Shown: positions 47,069 to 58,774 of the stretch, in pieces
How the letters are laid out: each line of letters begins with the position of its first letter
How positions within the stretch are numbered: position 1 is the first letter of the stretch
NCBI GenBank assembly: GCA_001414485.1
Contig: LLEY01000204.1
Span: 1-64,000 of the forward strand
Direction: 5' to 3'
DNA length: 64,000 bases
From: Calycina herbarum
Taxonomy: Eukaryota > Ascomycota > Leotiomycetes > Helotiales > Pezizellaceae
Translations under genes and position numbers: made by a program
Notes under the pieces: model-generated
What the model was told of the DNA's origin: nothing
Database searches by the model: none
What the model saw: the letters and a program-made list of their open reading frames with translations, nothing else

Positions 47069-50000
47069 CTATAACACCTTTTTTCGCAGATTGAAATTTT
47101 TATTCTAAAAAGCTTAATCTCTCTTACTTCCGCTTAATAAGCTAAATTCCTTCTATAGAGTCTTTCTTAGAAGAGCCTCCGTTCTTATCTACACCTTTAG
47201 GAAGAGGTATAAGGAGAGGAGAGGTTCGCCCGATTCTCTCTATCTCGAACATCTAATAATACTTCGTCTCTAAGACCACCAGAGCTCCCGAACGTGGAGC
47301 TATAGCCTAAACCTTCTTTAGAGAGATTAGAGAAGCTATAGACTACTACCTTAGCACTACTCTCGATAGTACCTCTCTAGAACTCTTACTCTTCCTCCGA
47401 GCCTTTTACACTTAAGTAGCTAACCTTAGCCTTTCTTTCTATTAGGCATTTACTAAAGAGACCTTACCTCTACTTCCTTTAGCCCTTAACACTTACTTAG
47501 AGTATAGAGACGCCTCTACGCCCTCGTCGACTCTCTCCTTCTCTCTAGGCTCTATAAGGAAAATTTCATACGTATAGACTATAAGGAATGCCTTAGCGCC
47601 TGAAAACAAAGCTAAAGCTATAAGTATAATAATAATAATAATAACAACTATATTACCTCTCTCTTCTACCGCTTTTAAGCTTTAGAAGAATAAGAGAATA
47701 CCAGCTAAATCTAACCTTAGAGTCTTTATCCGACTACTCTAGGACTCTCTTAACAGGAACTACTCTGCCTAAGCTATCTTCCTTATACTTTACAACCTAA
47801 AAATAGACTATAAAGAGCTAGTATAAGAAGTACTCTCGGTTAAATCTAATTTTGCCATTGTCTCTAAAGACAAAGAAGCTCTAGATACTCTTTTAATAAT
47901 AAAGAGGGCCTATATCTAAACCCTATTTACTATAGCTAAAATAGAGGTCTTATAAGACTAGGTAGTATACCGTGTAATAGGTATACCTTAAAGTGTAGAA
48001 ACTGTCTAGATTAGCGAAGAAGGAGCGATTCTTTTAACTCTTATCTCTACTATAGCCGAAGTAGTAGCTATAGTAATAAAGAAACGAATTAGAATAGCAC
48101 CTACAAAAGTTAATATAGCTGCTAGCTCTCTCTTAAACGAGCTGTTTTACACTACCTAGATCGCCTTCTTTAAGAAAGAGGACGTAAGAGGTTCTTCTAC
48201 TATCCTAGATATAACGTCACTCCTAGGCAGCAGAGCCTTCCTTAAACGTCTCTCTAAAGTCTCTACTATAATTCAGTACTTAAAGTACTAGAAGTAGTAT
48301 AACTTACGGAACTACGGCAAAAATCAACGATGCCGCCTATCTAGTAATATAAAACACTTAGAAGCCTTCTACCTAAGGTGTATAAAGCACTTTTAATATA
48401 AATTAAAATACCTATACTATAACAGCTCTCACGTCTTAGACGACCTCGTATATCAACTCTAGCTAAAAGCCTTTAGACCCTCGCTTTTAATAGAGAATAA
48501 GAGATCTATATAATAAGTATATAACGAGATTCGTCTAAGAAAAGAGGAAGACTCGTCTTATAGTAACGTAGATACTAAAATAAGCTACTCTACTACCCCT
48601 ACTCTTCTCTCGAACTTACTATAACTAAGTAAAGAGGCTTCTACAAGCGCCTCTTCCCTGCTTTCGAACCCCTCTTCTTAACTAGAGAGCCTAGACCCTT
48701 ACCTCTCTCTTCTATAAGTAGACGAGGACCTTTTAAGTAATACTGCCTTTAAGTCTTATAAATTAATATATATAAGTCTAGTAAGTACTAAGAGCTAGTA
48801 CTCTAACTAGCCTACTCTAGATAAATAGATATAGTTCTTATCTAAGAACTATATATCTACTAGAAGGAGATTAACTGTTAAATTATAAGACGACACCTAA
48901 ACTATATCTGCTTTACACCTATATACGACTAGAACGTTAACTCTTCTAGAGTCCTTACTTTTATACGAAAGAGAGCGAGGATTCTCTTAAGTTAACAATT
49001 ACCGACTATACCCTTGCTTAAATACCGAGACCTTGTTTATATCGAGATCACTTCCTCTTAAGGCCCTCCGCTTTATATACTTAACGTATATAACGCCTCC
49101 CTAGGTACTAAGAGAGCAGGAGAGGCTATTAACTATGTTCTTAGCTTAGTATATATCCTTATAACTAATACTCTAATAGCTAGCGACTTTAACCTAAAGA
49201 GCTAACTCTGGTAGCCGGACTTTCTAGAGTAGGAAAGTACACAGTCCTCCCCGCTTATTAACTAGATAGAGAATAGAGGGCTATAGCTCTCTACCCCTAC
49301 TAGTACGCGAACTTATAACCTTAGTAATACTCTCGACCTAGCCTTCTACTCTAATAACCTCTATTAGAGAGAGGCTGCTACTAAGGTTGACCTTATATTT
49401 AAGTATAGCTCTAACTACTTCCTACTTCTTACTCGACTTTTATATATAGGAAACTTAACTATAAAGGACCTCTCTCTTAAGCTTAGCTCTCTTAACGTTA
49501 AAACCTTTAAGACAACTCTTTAAGGAAAGCTTGAAACTTAATAGCTTTACGAACTTATAGAATAACTAGACTCGGACTCGCTAGAGGCCCTGGCAGGATT
49601 TATTACTAAGAGCGTATATAGCGTATATCTTAGCAGCGCTAAGCGAGGGCTCGGACACGGGTTCAGACACCCCTAGTAGAATAAGGAGCGCTAGACGGCG
49701 GCTACTGAGGCAAGACAGGTATAAAGGCTTAACGCGAGTATATAAGCCTTAAAAACTCTTTATAAGAGTCTAAGATAGGAAATCCGAAAGGTAAAGAGAG
49801 AACACTTCTATACCCTAGTCGATAAAGCTACGAAGAGTAAAGATATATTTAAAATTTATAAGTAGTACTAGAGCACTAGAATCTATAAGTCTCCCTCTCT
49901 AAGAGACTCGGCAGGCTAACTAGGCTTCTCTACTTAAGAAAAGCAGAAGATCCTAGTATAAGAGCTACTTATAAATAAGGCCGAAGTTAGAGATATTCTA

Positions 50001-51545
50001 TTTAATACTCTAACCACCTCTACTTAGTCCCTTCTCTAGGCAGTTCTTACGCTATACGAGATTAAGGAATCGATTCTTAGGAAAGCTTCTACTACGCTAG
50101 AAGAAGACGAGCTAGTAACAGGAGTCCTTAAAGCAGCCTAGCTACAGATCTTATATCTTGTCCTCTTCTTATTCAAAGGCTATATAGAGGCAGGTTTCTA
50201 TCTAAAGATCTTTTATACCGCTATCGTCGCTATTATCCTAAAGCCTAATAAGAAAGATAAGTCGTCCCCCCGAGTATATCGCCTAATCACCTTACTCTTA
50301 GTCCTTAGAAAGAGGCTTAAAAGGCTTCTTATAAAGAGAGCCTCTTAGATAGCTATTAAGTACTCTGTCCTAGAGCAAAACCAGTTCGAGGCTCTCTCTC
50401 TAAGAGCTGCTACAGATCTTACTACCTGCCTTACCTTCGATATTAAGTTAGCTCTTACGGATAAATAGGAAGCCTCTCTTCTTACACTTGATATTAAAGA
50501 GGCCTTTAACGTAGTACTTCCTAGTCGTCTAATTAAAAGGCTAAGAGAGTAAGGTTAGCTAGATTGCTTTATTAAATAGGCTACCTCTTTCTTAACTAAT
50601 AGACTAGTAAAAGTAAAACTAGATAAGGAAATAGAAGTATCTACCTCGCTTTAATACAGGCTTTCTCAAGGCTCGCCTATCTCGTCTATTCTCTTTATAC
50701 TTTATATCTAGCCCCTCTTTAGCTTAGGGGTTAGCTCTCTTCTAGTATTATAGAGATTCGGTTACGTAGACGACATTAGATTACTTACTTTTAGGCTCTT
50801 AAAAGCAGAGAATATTAAGGCTCTTATAGAGCAGGTAGCTAGCGCTCTAGAGTAGTGTATAGACGAGGGTATTACTTTTAATACTAAGAAGTTAGAACTT
50901 ATATACTTCTCCTATAAAAGGAAGCAAAAAGAGAGAGGTATCCGGCCCCCTCCCTCTATTATAGTTAAAGAGAAGACAATAGAACCTACGTAAGAGCTTA
51001 GATAGCTTAGTATCTTCTTTAACCCCTGTCTTACGTTCTATAGCTACGTTAAAAGAATAACGAGTAATATAACGGTTATAGTCACGAGGGCTGCTGGATG
51101 TCACATGTTCGCTTAGATGCACGCTAGTACTAGCGTACGCACTAGCGTTGCAGGACTTGTATTTAGTTCCCGGTTCTCTCGAGCTCTTCTGCTCTCCTCG
51201 TCTTTTGTCCTAAGAATAGAGTGTTGTTTGTTCTACCTTTGTCTACTGAAGCACGTCTATTACAAGTAAGGCTACACTTATAGCTAATACTCTTAAAGAA
51301 ATAACAAATATAATAAGAGGCTTACCTTCTTATCTGCTTAAGCAAGTTACTACTACTTCGATCCTCTTAATCACCTACTTTAGACACGAGACCTGGTGCC
51401 CTAGTCGAATAAGAGAGGAAATAGGCTAAGCAGGCTCTATAAATAACCGGATCAGCCGCTACCTAACTCTCTTAGATAGAGTAGTATCAAAGTATACTAG
51501 GATCATTCTCCTAGTCTATAAGACTACCCCTACCTCGGCACTTTA
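47069..51545 (+). mobile_element. LINE (Tad/I-like non-LTR retrotransposon), RIP-inactivated
   Basis: Plus-strand frames show an ORF1-like region (about 47100-48900, with a zinc-knuckle remnant near 48320-48450), an endonuclease-like region (about 48950-49550) and a reverse transcriptase (about 50180-51090) with AIILKPNKKDK, DIKEAFNVV, RLSQGSPISSILF and FGYVDDI near 50756-50776. After an insertion at 51093-51269 the C-terminal part continues (IIRGLPSYLLKQ, AYFRHETWCPSR-like, VYKTTPT). Frames are broken by TAG and TAA. The 3' end is truncated near 51545. Confidence 0.8.
51093..51269. mobile_element. 177-bp insertion within the LINE, little mutated
   Basis: The LINE protein text reads VTRA before and TLIANTLK after, and joins if 177 bp are removed. 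GGCT stands at 51089-51092 and at 51270-51273, a likely target duplication of 4-5 bp. The insert opens GCTGGATGTCACATG and has balanced composition without TpA enrichment, so it came in after RIP of the LINE. It may be a solo LTR or SINE-like element. Confidence 0.55.
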
Positions 51546-52199
51546 GGGAGTGTATCAGAGGCAAGAATTTCACGCGCTTTCAGATAACCAATTGACAGCT
51601 GTCCACTAAATTTTTCAGACAGAAAATCATTGAGCGTTTAGCGGTCGTGCAAAAATAACTGAAACATGCACTCCATTGTCCTCGGACATCATTAAAAATT
51701 TCATGACATTTCCATAACCCAAGTTCACTTTATTTTCTCCTTTCCTCGCGATCTAAAGGAGCGATAGATCAGGAACCTAGGTATTTATTCGTCTCCAATA
51801 TTCCTTATCATGTTTTTTCCAGCTTTCTATTAACGTCCAATGAAAAAATTCAGCTTCGTTTGAAGGCTTTGGTATTCGAGAGGTTGGATCACTAGCCAGT
51901 AACCGAGGTTTGGTTCTATATGCGAGAGGAAGGACTGTCAGAAACTTTGGAAGTCACAATCCTTAGTAAAAGCTGGAAATTTGGGAGCTTCTACCTACTC
52001 AGTCTCGAGGTGAGTCTAATACAGTGAGTTGCGAGTTAAGCTTGAATTTGCCTACTTTTTTTGTAATCCAGGCTTTTTTTTTATTAAGGCTTTCTAGAAA
52101 CCCTCTTTTCTTTAGAAGACAGAAAATAAAAGTACTCTAAAAGAGACGAGGCCTGGCTAGAAAGAAGCGCTATATCTAATTATCTCTCTTCTATATAAT
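51546..52199. other. non-coding DNA right of the island, origin unclear
   Basis: The composition returns to normal at about 51545. No open frame or repeat is recognised. From 52130 to 52200 TpA-rich text reappears. Whether this stretch is an intron or spacer of the split ankyrin gene, or was carried in by transposons, cannot be told. Confidence 0.4.
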
Positions 52200-52910
52200 T
52201 CACTGGAAGCTTGCATATCTGAGAGATGTCCGTCTCCGAAAGGGAATGTCAGCCCTGGGGTATGCGGCAGAGTTTGATAAGAGCAAAGATTCTCGTTCTT
52301 GAAGATGATTCTTGAAAGTGGCGCAGATCCCAATCTTATTGCCAGAGATGATCGCCAAACTGGTCTCCTATTAGCCAGACAAAAATATAACATGAACACT
52401 GCAAAGACTTTGATAGCGGCAGGAGCGAACACGAACCCTACTCTCCAGTTTGGTAGAGAACGTACACCTTTACAACTTGCAGTCGAGAAAGGCAGCACCG
52501 ACTCCGTTAACTTACTCCTAGAAGTAGTGCTGATGTCAACGCTCCAGCATTCGACCGAAATGGTGCCACTGCACTTCAGTTTGCAGCTATCCGGGGATTC
52601 ATTAGCCTTGCTAAACTCCTGATAGCTTATGGGGCCGATGTCAATGCCCCATCAGCTAAAATTGGCGGACGAACCGCTCTGGAAGGTGCAGCAGAACATG
52701 GAAGAATTGATATACTTTCAACTTCTACTCAATTCCGGGGCGTTGATTATCGGTAGCAGCGAAACTCAATATAACCGAGCACGAGAATTTGCTTTGGAAA
52801 ACGGGCATCGGGCGGCTTGCAATGTTTTGGAGAGGTTTAGCAAGGACATTTTTGACACTTCTTTGCCATTGGATGATGGTTTTTTCGATTTTAGTTCTTT
52901 TGAAATTTAA
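52200..52910 (+). pseudogene. ankyrin-repeat gene fragment, probable 3' half of the Clr5-ankyrin gene
   Basis: Ankyrin units run in order but in three frames: KGMSALGYAAEFDKS; then ILESGADPNLIARDDRQTGL, AKTLIAAGANTNP, TPLQLAVEKGSTDSVNLLLE; then ATALQFAAIRGFISLAKLLI, AYGADVNAP, GGRTALEGAAEHGRIDIL; then LLLNSGALI, REFALENGHRAACNVLERFS and a short acidic end FFDFSSFEI. Frame changes fall near 52290, 52525 and 52705. No start domain precedes it. Strand, repeat type and position relative to the 5' half at 27456-29291 point to one ancestral gene split by the island. The alternative is a separate dead ankyrin gene. Confidence 0.72.
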
Positions 52911-53263
52911 AGGTGGCCCTGGTGTTTGAAAAAATGGGGAGTCGAGAAGATCATTTCCTGCAAGACACGCACTTGAACTTCTAGTGCTTCTTCACTTTTT
53001 TTCAAAATGAGACTTGAATTATGGCTTGCCGTGTTCTAGAGAAATTTGGCCATCAAGTGCGGAGAAATACAATGTTATGGGATGATATCTCATTCGATTT
53101 GTAGAAAATCAAAGAAATTCTCTGCTATTTTACAATCGATCCTCTGTAAAGCCATTCATGTATGTACACCAGTCCACGCACCATCTACAATGAAAATCAT
53201 GTATCAAGCTATGTACAGTTTCCATACAGTCAACTTCAATCTGAAGGTTCCAGTGATGTCACT
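52911..53263. other. intergenic
   Basis: Convergent spacer with no feature recognised. Confidence 0.45.
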
Positions 53264-53875
53264 TTAGACAAAGAGTCCAAAGAAGACAAGTCCAACAATT
53301 ACAACAGCGCCTATTGAAATTGATCCTCCAGATGAAGCCTTTGATGGTTTGGTCGTGGCGGAAGCCGAGGCAGCAGAACCAGTGGGGGTGACACTTGAAG
53401 GTGAAGACGAGGTAGACGCGACGGTGGCGGATGTCTTGACGGCGGTACCGGTGAGTGTCGTGAGGCGGGCTGGCGAAGAGGAGGTAGACATGAGAGTGTC
53501 ACTGCTGGTCGAGTTGACAAGCCCGGGAATGTTGTTGTTATTGTAATCGTCGAGGAGGTCGCCAAAGCAATTACCCGGAATGCTCAACAAGCCGCCTGGA
53601 AGACCTGGGATAGTTGCGTTTCTGTTTTGGGAGAGGCATAGAGGATAGAGGATGAATTGAGAAACCTGGTCGAAGGAGCAGATGAAATAGCATGAGTCGG
53701 CGGAGAAGTTGGCGTCGGTGCCATTGGTGCCGTTGGGGTCCTGGCAGCAGTCGCTGAGGATCTTCTCGAGGGGCTCATTTGACAACAAGGATGGGTCGCC
53801 GAGTACACAAGCATTGTTGTACTCGGGGTGGGTTGTCTGGTTGAAGGACCGATTGATAGGAGCACATTCAGACAT
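53264..53875 (-). CDS. Ser/Thr-rich surface protein with GPI-anchor-like tail, 203 aa or slightly longer
   Basis: The frame from ATG at 53875 (MSECAPINRSFN) to the stop at 53264 has a Cys-containing N-terminal half (CVLGDPSLL, SDCCQDPNGTN, CYFICSFDQV, YPLCLSQNRN) with several N-glycosylation sites. A Ser/Thr-rich stalk follows, and a C-terminus SSGGSISIGAVVIVGLVFF ending in Val that fits a GPI-attachment signal. A signal peptide is missing at this ATG. The frame stays open upstream (TLLSRLQLQVTAQSQFTNM) and can join, through an intron with GTGAAT donor and GATAG acceptor, to an ATG near 54062, but that exon is not a good leader. The true start is therefore uncertain. The likely location is the cell surface or wall; no function is recognised. 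Confidence 0.65.
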   Translation of the reverse strand: MSECAPINRSFNQTTHPEYNNACVLGDPSLLSNEPLEKILSDCCQDPNGTNGTDANFSADSCYFICSFDQVSQFILYPLCLSQNRNATIPGLPGGLLSIPGNCFGDLLDDYNNNNIPGLVNSTSSDTLMSTSSSPARLTTLTGTAVKTSATVASTSSSPSSVTPTGSAASASATTKPSKASSGGSISIGAVVIVGLVFFGLFV

Positions 53876-54229
53876 GTTGGTGAATTGTGATTGTGCGGTG
53901 ACTTGGAGTTGGAGACGCGAGAGCAGGGTAGCGGTGGTTTGATGTAACGCCCTATCAGAGTTAGAATGATGTTTGGCGACGGATCTTACTTGGTAGGGGG
54001 GTATTCACCTGCGTGGGAGTTGGGCGCGTTGCTTGATTGAAGAAGGAAAGGAAGGGTTCATGAAGTTGAAGTGAAAGAGGTATCAAAAGGACGCTAAAAA
54101 AGACGCGACCAATTACAATTAAGACCAACCAGATCGAGTGGCTTGGGGTGGCTTAGCCTGTCGACTGATTTAAGTGCAGCAGCTCCATCTTCACTTACAG
54201 TGTTTCAACTTTCCCCGCATCTTTTGTTA

Positions 54230-54740
54230 TCCTAGCCTTCCCATATGAGCCTTTCCGATCCCGCCTCTAATTTGAGGCTATCCCACCTTCTCATATCCTG
54301 ATATATCATTTCTCCTTTCTACTCCTATCCTCCTCTGAGATTTGATCTGTCTATCCGATCCCATCCCGGTGTATCGGACCTGCCACTCCTCGCCTTAGGT
54401 GGAGGCTAGGCTGGGTATATGCCAGCCTGTAATATGAGATATCTGGTGTTTTGGTTGTTTTAGTGGAATTATTGTTTTTAATGCTTCTGGAATTAGTCTA
54501 TAATATTAGAACTTTTACCTGGCTTTTTACTTGTTTTAAGAGTTTATCACTTTATTATACTTTGCCTTTCCTCTCCTGTCCCATCCACTCCAGGCTTATC
54601 CTTTCCTCTCCTAGCCCCCCCTTTTTTACTTTCCTAGCTACTCCTATCCTGATTTGGCAACTATCCTGCCTAATCGAGCCTAGCCTGTAAGTGAAAATAG
54701 CCTATCCTCTCCTATCCAAATAGGGGGAGTATCCTATCCT
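54230..54740 (+). repeat. pyrimidine-rich low-complexity region with CTATCCT/CTCCT words
   Basis: Words such as CCTATCCTCTCCTATCC, TCCTATCC and CCTAGCC recur irregularly, clearest at 54340-54380, 54590-54660 and 54695-54745. A strand-asymmetric simple-sequence region. Confidence 0.5.
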
Positions 54741-56485
54741 ATCCAGAGCTCTAGGCTGACTTAGGCGGGGAAAGCTAAAACACTGGTCACTTATGATCGC
54801 CCAGGATAACTGATTACTTGCCTCTACATGAATTGAAAGCCTGACAGATATTCTGGGATTGTGAAACATATGTTTTGCCGAGGCGAGGGGTACAGCTCCC
54901 AAATGTACATATATGTCTTCCAGATTTACTATTCTTGGCTGCACTTCAAAGGAGTGTTTGTACTCAGAAATTGTCAATATCAGCCTCTAAGCCCGCTTTC
55001 AAAGTACTTCAGCCTCAAGTACCCACTTTGAGTGCCCATTTTCAGTTTAGCATATTGAATCTGGAAATAAGAGGACTTCAAATTGTGATTCATGTAGAGA
55101 TATGCCCCGTAGACGTTGAGAGACTTCAAAACTAGGTGGTTTGGGTCGGATAATCGTCATCCCGAATCAAGCCTTTTTTGCAAACCTTTGAATGTTTGAA
55201 CTTCTATAAACCGTTAGTAACTTAGAATTCCCTGAAACACATGGGAGAAGCCGGGCGCATGAAGGAAGAGATTTCGGAGTCGTTTAGTTGAGACTTCTAA
55301 AAATGAGAGAGGCGGTGGTTTTAGCCGAGGCAAACAACCGAGACATGGAAAAGCAGATGCAAGGGGGATTCACGGTTACATGACACTTCTCGCCTGGAGA
55401 CCAAAGCATTGATATGCCGTTTTGTGGAGGGCACCAAGGTATGAAACTTATGAAGCCTCAAAAACATCAGCCAGCTTTATAGTAAATGCACAATTCTCCT
55501 CCTCAAAAGCTGTCGAGCTAGCGCAAGCAATGAGCAGCTTTTATTGCTATTCGGATGGTATTAATATGCAAGTAGTAAAACGTAAGTCTTAATTACACCC
55601 GCATCCGGCTTCCGCCTAGTGGCTAAGCTAAGTCGCACGCACTACTGTGATACACTGTGCACCTTTCTTTGAAACGTTGGATCAAGTCGACTTTGATTCA
55701 AATTCCATCCAGTTATTTTCTGCAATGGGATCACTACCGAGACTTTGTTTGTCAATAGGCTCAATTGCTACCCTCTCTCCTCTTCCATATAAATAGGTTC
55801 TCTTATGGTAATGCTTCCCGGCTGCATACCTGATATTGGCCTTATCCTTTTTTGGGAAATATTCGGTAGCTAATGCGGAACCTCACACCGCTGGCAGCCT
55901 CCAAACCATCTTTCAGCCTTATATTATTTTCCACCGCCGTATTTTGACATGCTTTTGAGGGGTTCCCCATCCTGGAATGTACTTCGTATACGACAAGCAT
56001 TTTCCCGGCGTGATATTTAGTACGACTTGAACCTTGCAGCATTGTCTTAAGTATTTTTACTTCTCAAATTCCCATGCACTGCGTTGTGGAGGGTTGCTTC
56101 ATTCTCTCAAATATCGCTTCAGATGGTATAGCCATGCGACTCAGGCATCCACATGATCCCGATTTCAATTGTCCTCGTTTAAAACACCACTGAGATATTT
56201 CTGTACCACAAGTCTTTCTCGCGATTGTCCATTCTTCGATTTCCTCACATTCTTTTTCATCACCGACAAGATCCTTCTATCATGACATTCTGCTCAATTC
56301 TTGGTGGGAATTCATGCTACGGACCCCTGAACCAACTTTGAAAAACTTTAATTTGGGGGTCTTCATGTGTTTGCTAATTTACATTTACTTTCTGCGAGTT
56401 ACACTCATTTGATCCTATGAGATGCCAAGCTTCCTCTTGAAAGCACTTGCAAGGCTGAAGTTCTACTATCTTGATCGAAGAGAGG

Positions 56486-56493
56486 TATAAAAA
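56486..56493 (+). promoter_or_regulatory. TATA-box candidate for the secreted protein gene at 56737
   Basis: TATAAAAA follows GAGAG about 250 bp before the ATG, and a C/T-rich stretch follows (56515-56590). Position and sequence fit a core promoter with a long leader. Confidence 0.4.
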
Positions 56494-56736
56494 TCTCATG
56501 ATTTCTATATCCATCTTTCCCTCAAACAGTCCAACCCCATCACTCATTCTCTTCCTCTTCATTCTCTTTTCCTTTGGTATTGTTTCATTCCTTCATTCTT
56601 TACTTGCGCAAGATTTTCTTGTTACCACACTCTTACGAATATCCAACTTTCAAATTCCTGTCTTTACCCACCGACATAGACCTATTTTCAACCAAATCAA
56701 CACCATAAAAACCAAATTTTGGATCTGTTTTCCAAC

Positions 56737-58774
56737 ATGCGATCGACAACCTTCGGCCTAGCGGCCTTCTACTTCTTGCAGACTAGCTATGCTACCCAAT
56801 ATGCCAATGAGGACTACATTCTCAAGCCAACCACAATCAACAACCGAGACGCTTTTGCGTCGCAAAACATGACTGTTCTAGTCCCAATTCTACCTGGTAC
56901 CAAGGGTGTTCAGAAGAGAGATGGTTCAACAATTGGACTTGTCAACGATACCAGTTTGATCTGGGGTGGGGGAGCTGCTGGTATGTTCTTTCATGTCCTG
57001 TCTCACTTTTCTTTTATAACTACTGACAAGTAACCCTCAGACTCTGATGTCCTTGTCAACATGACTTTGTCTACTGGCGAAACTCAATTGATTCTCTCTA
57101 TAGAGCACTTCAAGGATGACCTCGAAACTCTCGTTTGCGATGAAGATTTATCATTGACTTCAAGAATGCTGAGCTCTACGAGAGGGCCAAGGACGATTGG
57201 GATTGGGTCAATTTCGACGCTCAGCGCACATTTCTCATGCTGGTAAACTGGGGTGGCTGCAGTAGCGAGGCTGGTCGCCAACCATAGGTTGTCACCAAGA
57301 CTAAATACGATCCTTCAAACTTCAAAGTGAAATATATCGCTGATCAGAAAGAATGGGTAAGATTCAACAAACAGAAATATTTTTGGCTACCAAAGACTAA
57401 TATTTTCTATAGTCCGACCTGGACAACCCATTCACGATTCAATGGGGCGCCTATCAAAATGCCTCGAGTGCTGCTGGAAGTTCTCCCTTGACCAGTCGTG
57501 GTTGGGGTGATGACATTATTGGTGGCATCAGTGACAAGATTAATGACTTGACAACCATCGACAAGGATGTCAAATTTTCCGCCCCTATCGATTGGAATTT
57601 GCCTTCTACCTTATCTCCAGAAAAAGTTGGCTCGGGACTAGAGGTCAGCGTGGGGTGTGATGATTGCAAAGTCACAGCAAAGCTTAGTATCGCTGGAAAG
57701 TTCACAGGAGTCATTTCCAAAGCGGAAATCACAGAATCATGGATCCAAATCAACCCTGAGGCGGGTGGACTTGATGTAGACTTCAACCCAACTCTTTCTG
57801 TTTCTGGTAATCTCACAAAACCATGGGACAACAGCTGGGAACTTACCACCTTGCATCCAACCCCATTCAGCATTCCGAAACTCTTCTCACTTGGTCCTCA
57901 AATCGTTTTCCGTGCTGGCTTCGAGTTCAGCGGTATTGAAGGCTCGGCAAATATCAAATCTGGCATATCTGCCAAAATCAGCAATCAGGCTATGGCCAAA
58001 ATGGATTTCGTTGGAAACGATGGCAAGTTTGACGGTTGGGTGCCTACAGTCACCACTAAGCCTGTTAACGTCGATGCTCAGGTTCAAGGTACACTGGAAA
58101 TATTTACCGAAGTTGGTGCCGAGTTTGCGATTAGCGTTCTCAAATGGAATATGGGTGCGGGTGTTGAAATGCGGGTTCCAAAGTTAACGATGACTCTCGG
58201 TGCTGAATTCAACTCTGAAGGAAATGTCTGTCCGAACAAGCCAGAAATGTTCGGACTGAAATTTGATGCTTCTCTCGATGCTTCAATCAGCTTCGCGGGG
58301 TGGAAAACTGATCGCGATGATCCATTCTTCAACAAGCCTGTTTTCGACAAGGAACTCAAGAAGCTCGCTACAGATTGCATCGTTTTCAAGGATGGACCAA
58401 AGGTTCCGATTGACATGGAGCATTCTACTTCAGCTGAGAAGGACACAACATCTACCCCGGTTTCGAGAACTAATTCCTCTGCGAAGACTACATCTACATC
58501 AGCAACAGCCATTTCTAGCACCTCTATCCCAACATTTGTTACTTCCAAGAAGCCAGGTACTGGTACGGGGGGTAATTTATTCCCTACATCAACAGAAAAA
58601 AGCAACCTCAGCTCGAAGCCATACCCCGCCGGCGTCTTCCCACTGCCCAGTGTACGTCCCTCTGGCTGGGCTCCAAGTGGTCAAGTTTCAAGTGTTGAAA
58701 CTCAACCAACCAACATTGCCTACAAGGCGCGTAAGGTCAGATATCTCAACCCTGAAGCTTGGTATGAGAGATGA
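56737..58774 (+). CDS. secreted DUF7029/DUF7223-like protein, frame broken in exon 2
   Basis: Exons are 56737-56980, 57041-57356 and 57413-58774, with introns of 60 and 56 bp (GTATGT, GTAAGA donors). The ATG at 56737 gives a signal peptide (MRSTTFGLAAFYFLQTSYAT); an earlier TTG is not used. The N-terminal domain has DVLVNMTLSTGETQ, then in a shifted frame FIIDFKNAELYERAKDDWDW. Near residue 180 a beta-rich domain with many Ile/Val/Gly positions begins (DIIGGISDKINDL, GWVPTVTTKP), then a Ser/Thr linker and a short C-terminus. The layout matches a fungal secreted family I recall as DUF7029 plus DUF7223. Two lesions sit in exon 2: one base is missing near 57145, since exon lengths come into phase only if a base is added, and TAG at 57285-57287 stands where Gln is likely. 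It is probably a recent pseudogene. Function unknown. Confidence 0.7.

Larger units (their letters stand above)
53876..56736. other. intergenic, about 2.9 kb
   Basis: No gene is supported. It includes the pyrimidine-rich stretch at 54230-54740. Frames at 54875-55135 and 55842-56042 show no motif. Confidence 0.5.

Noticed and set aside
50892..51122. 76-codon minus-strand frame in the LINE
   Set aside because: It is antisense to the reverse transcriptase region and crosses the insertion border; no support.
58084..58605. 173-codon minus-strand frame
   Set aside because: Shadow of the secreted protein's third exon.
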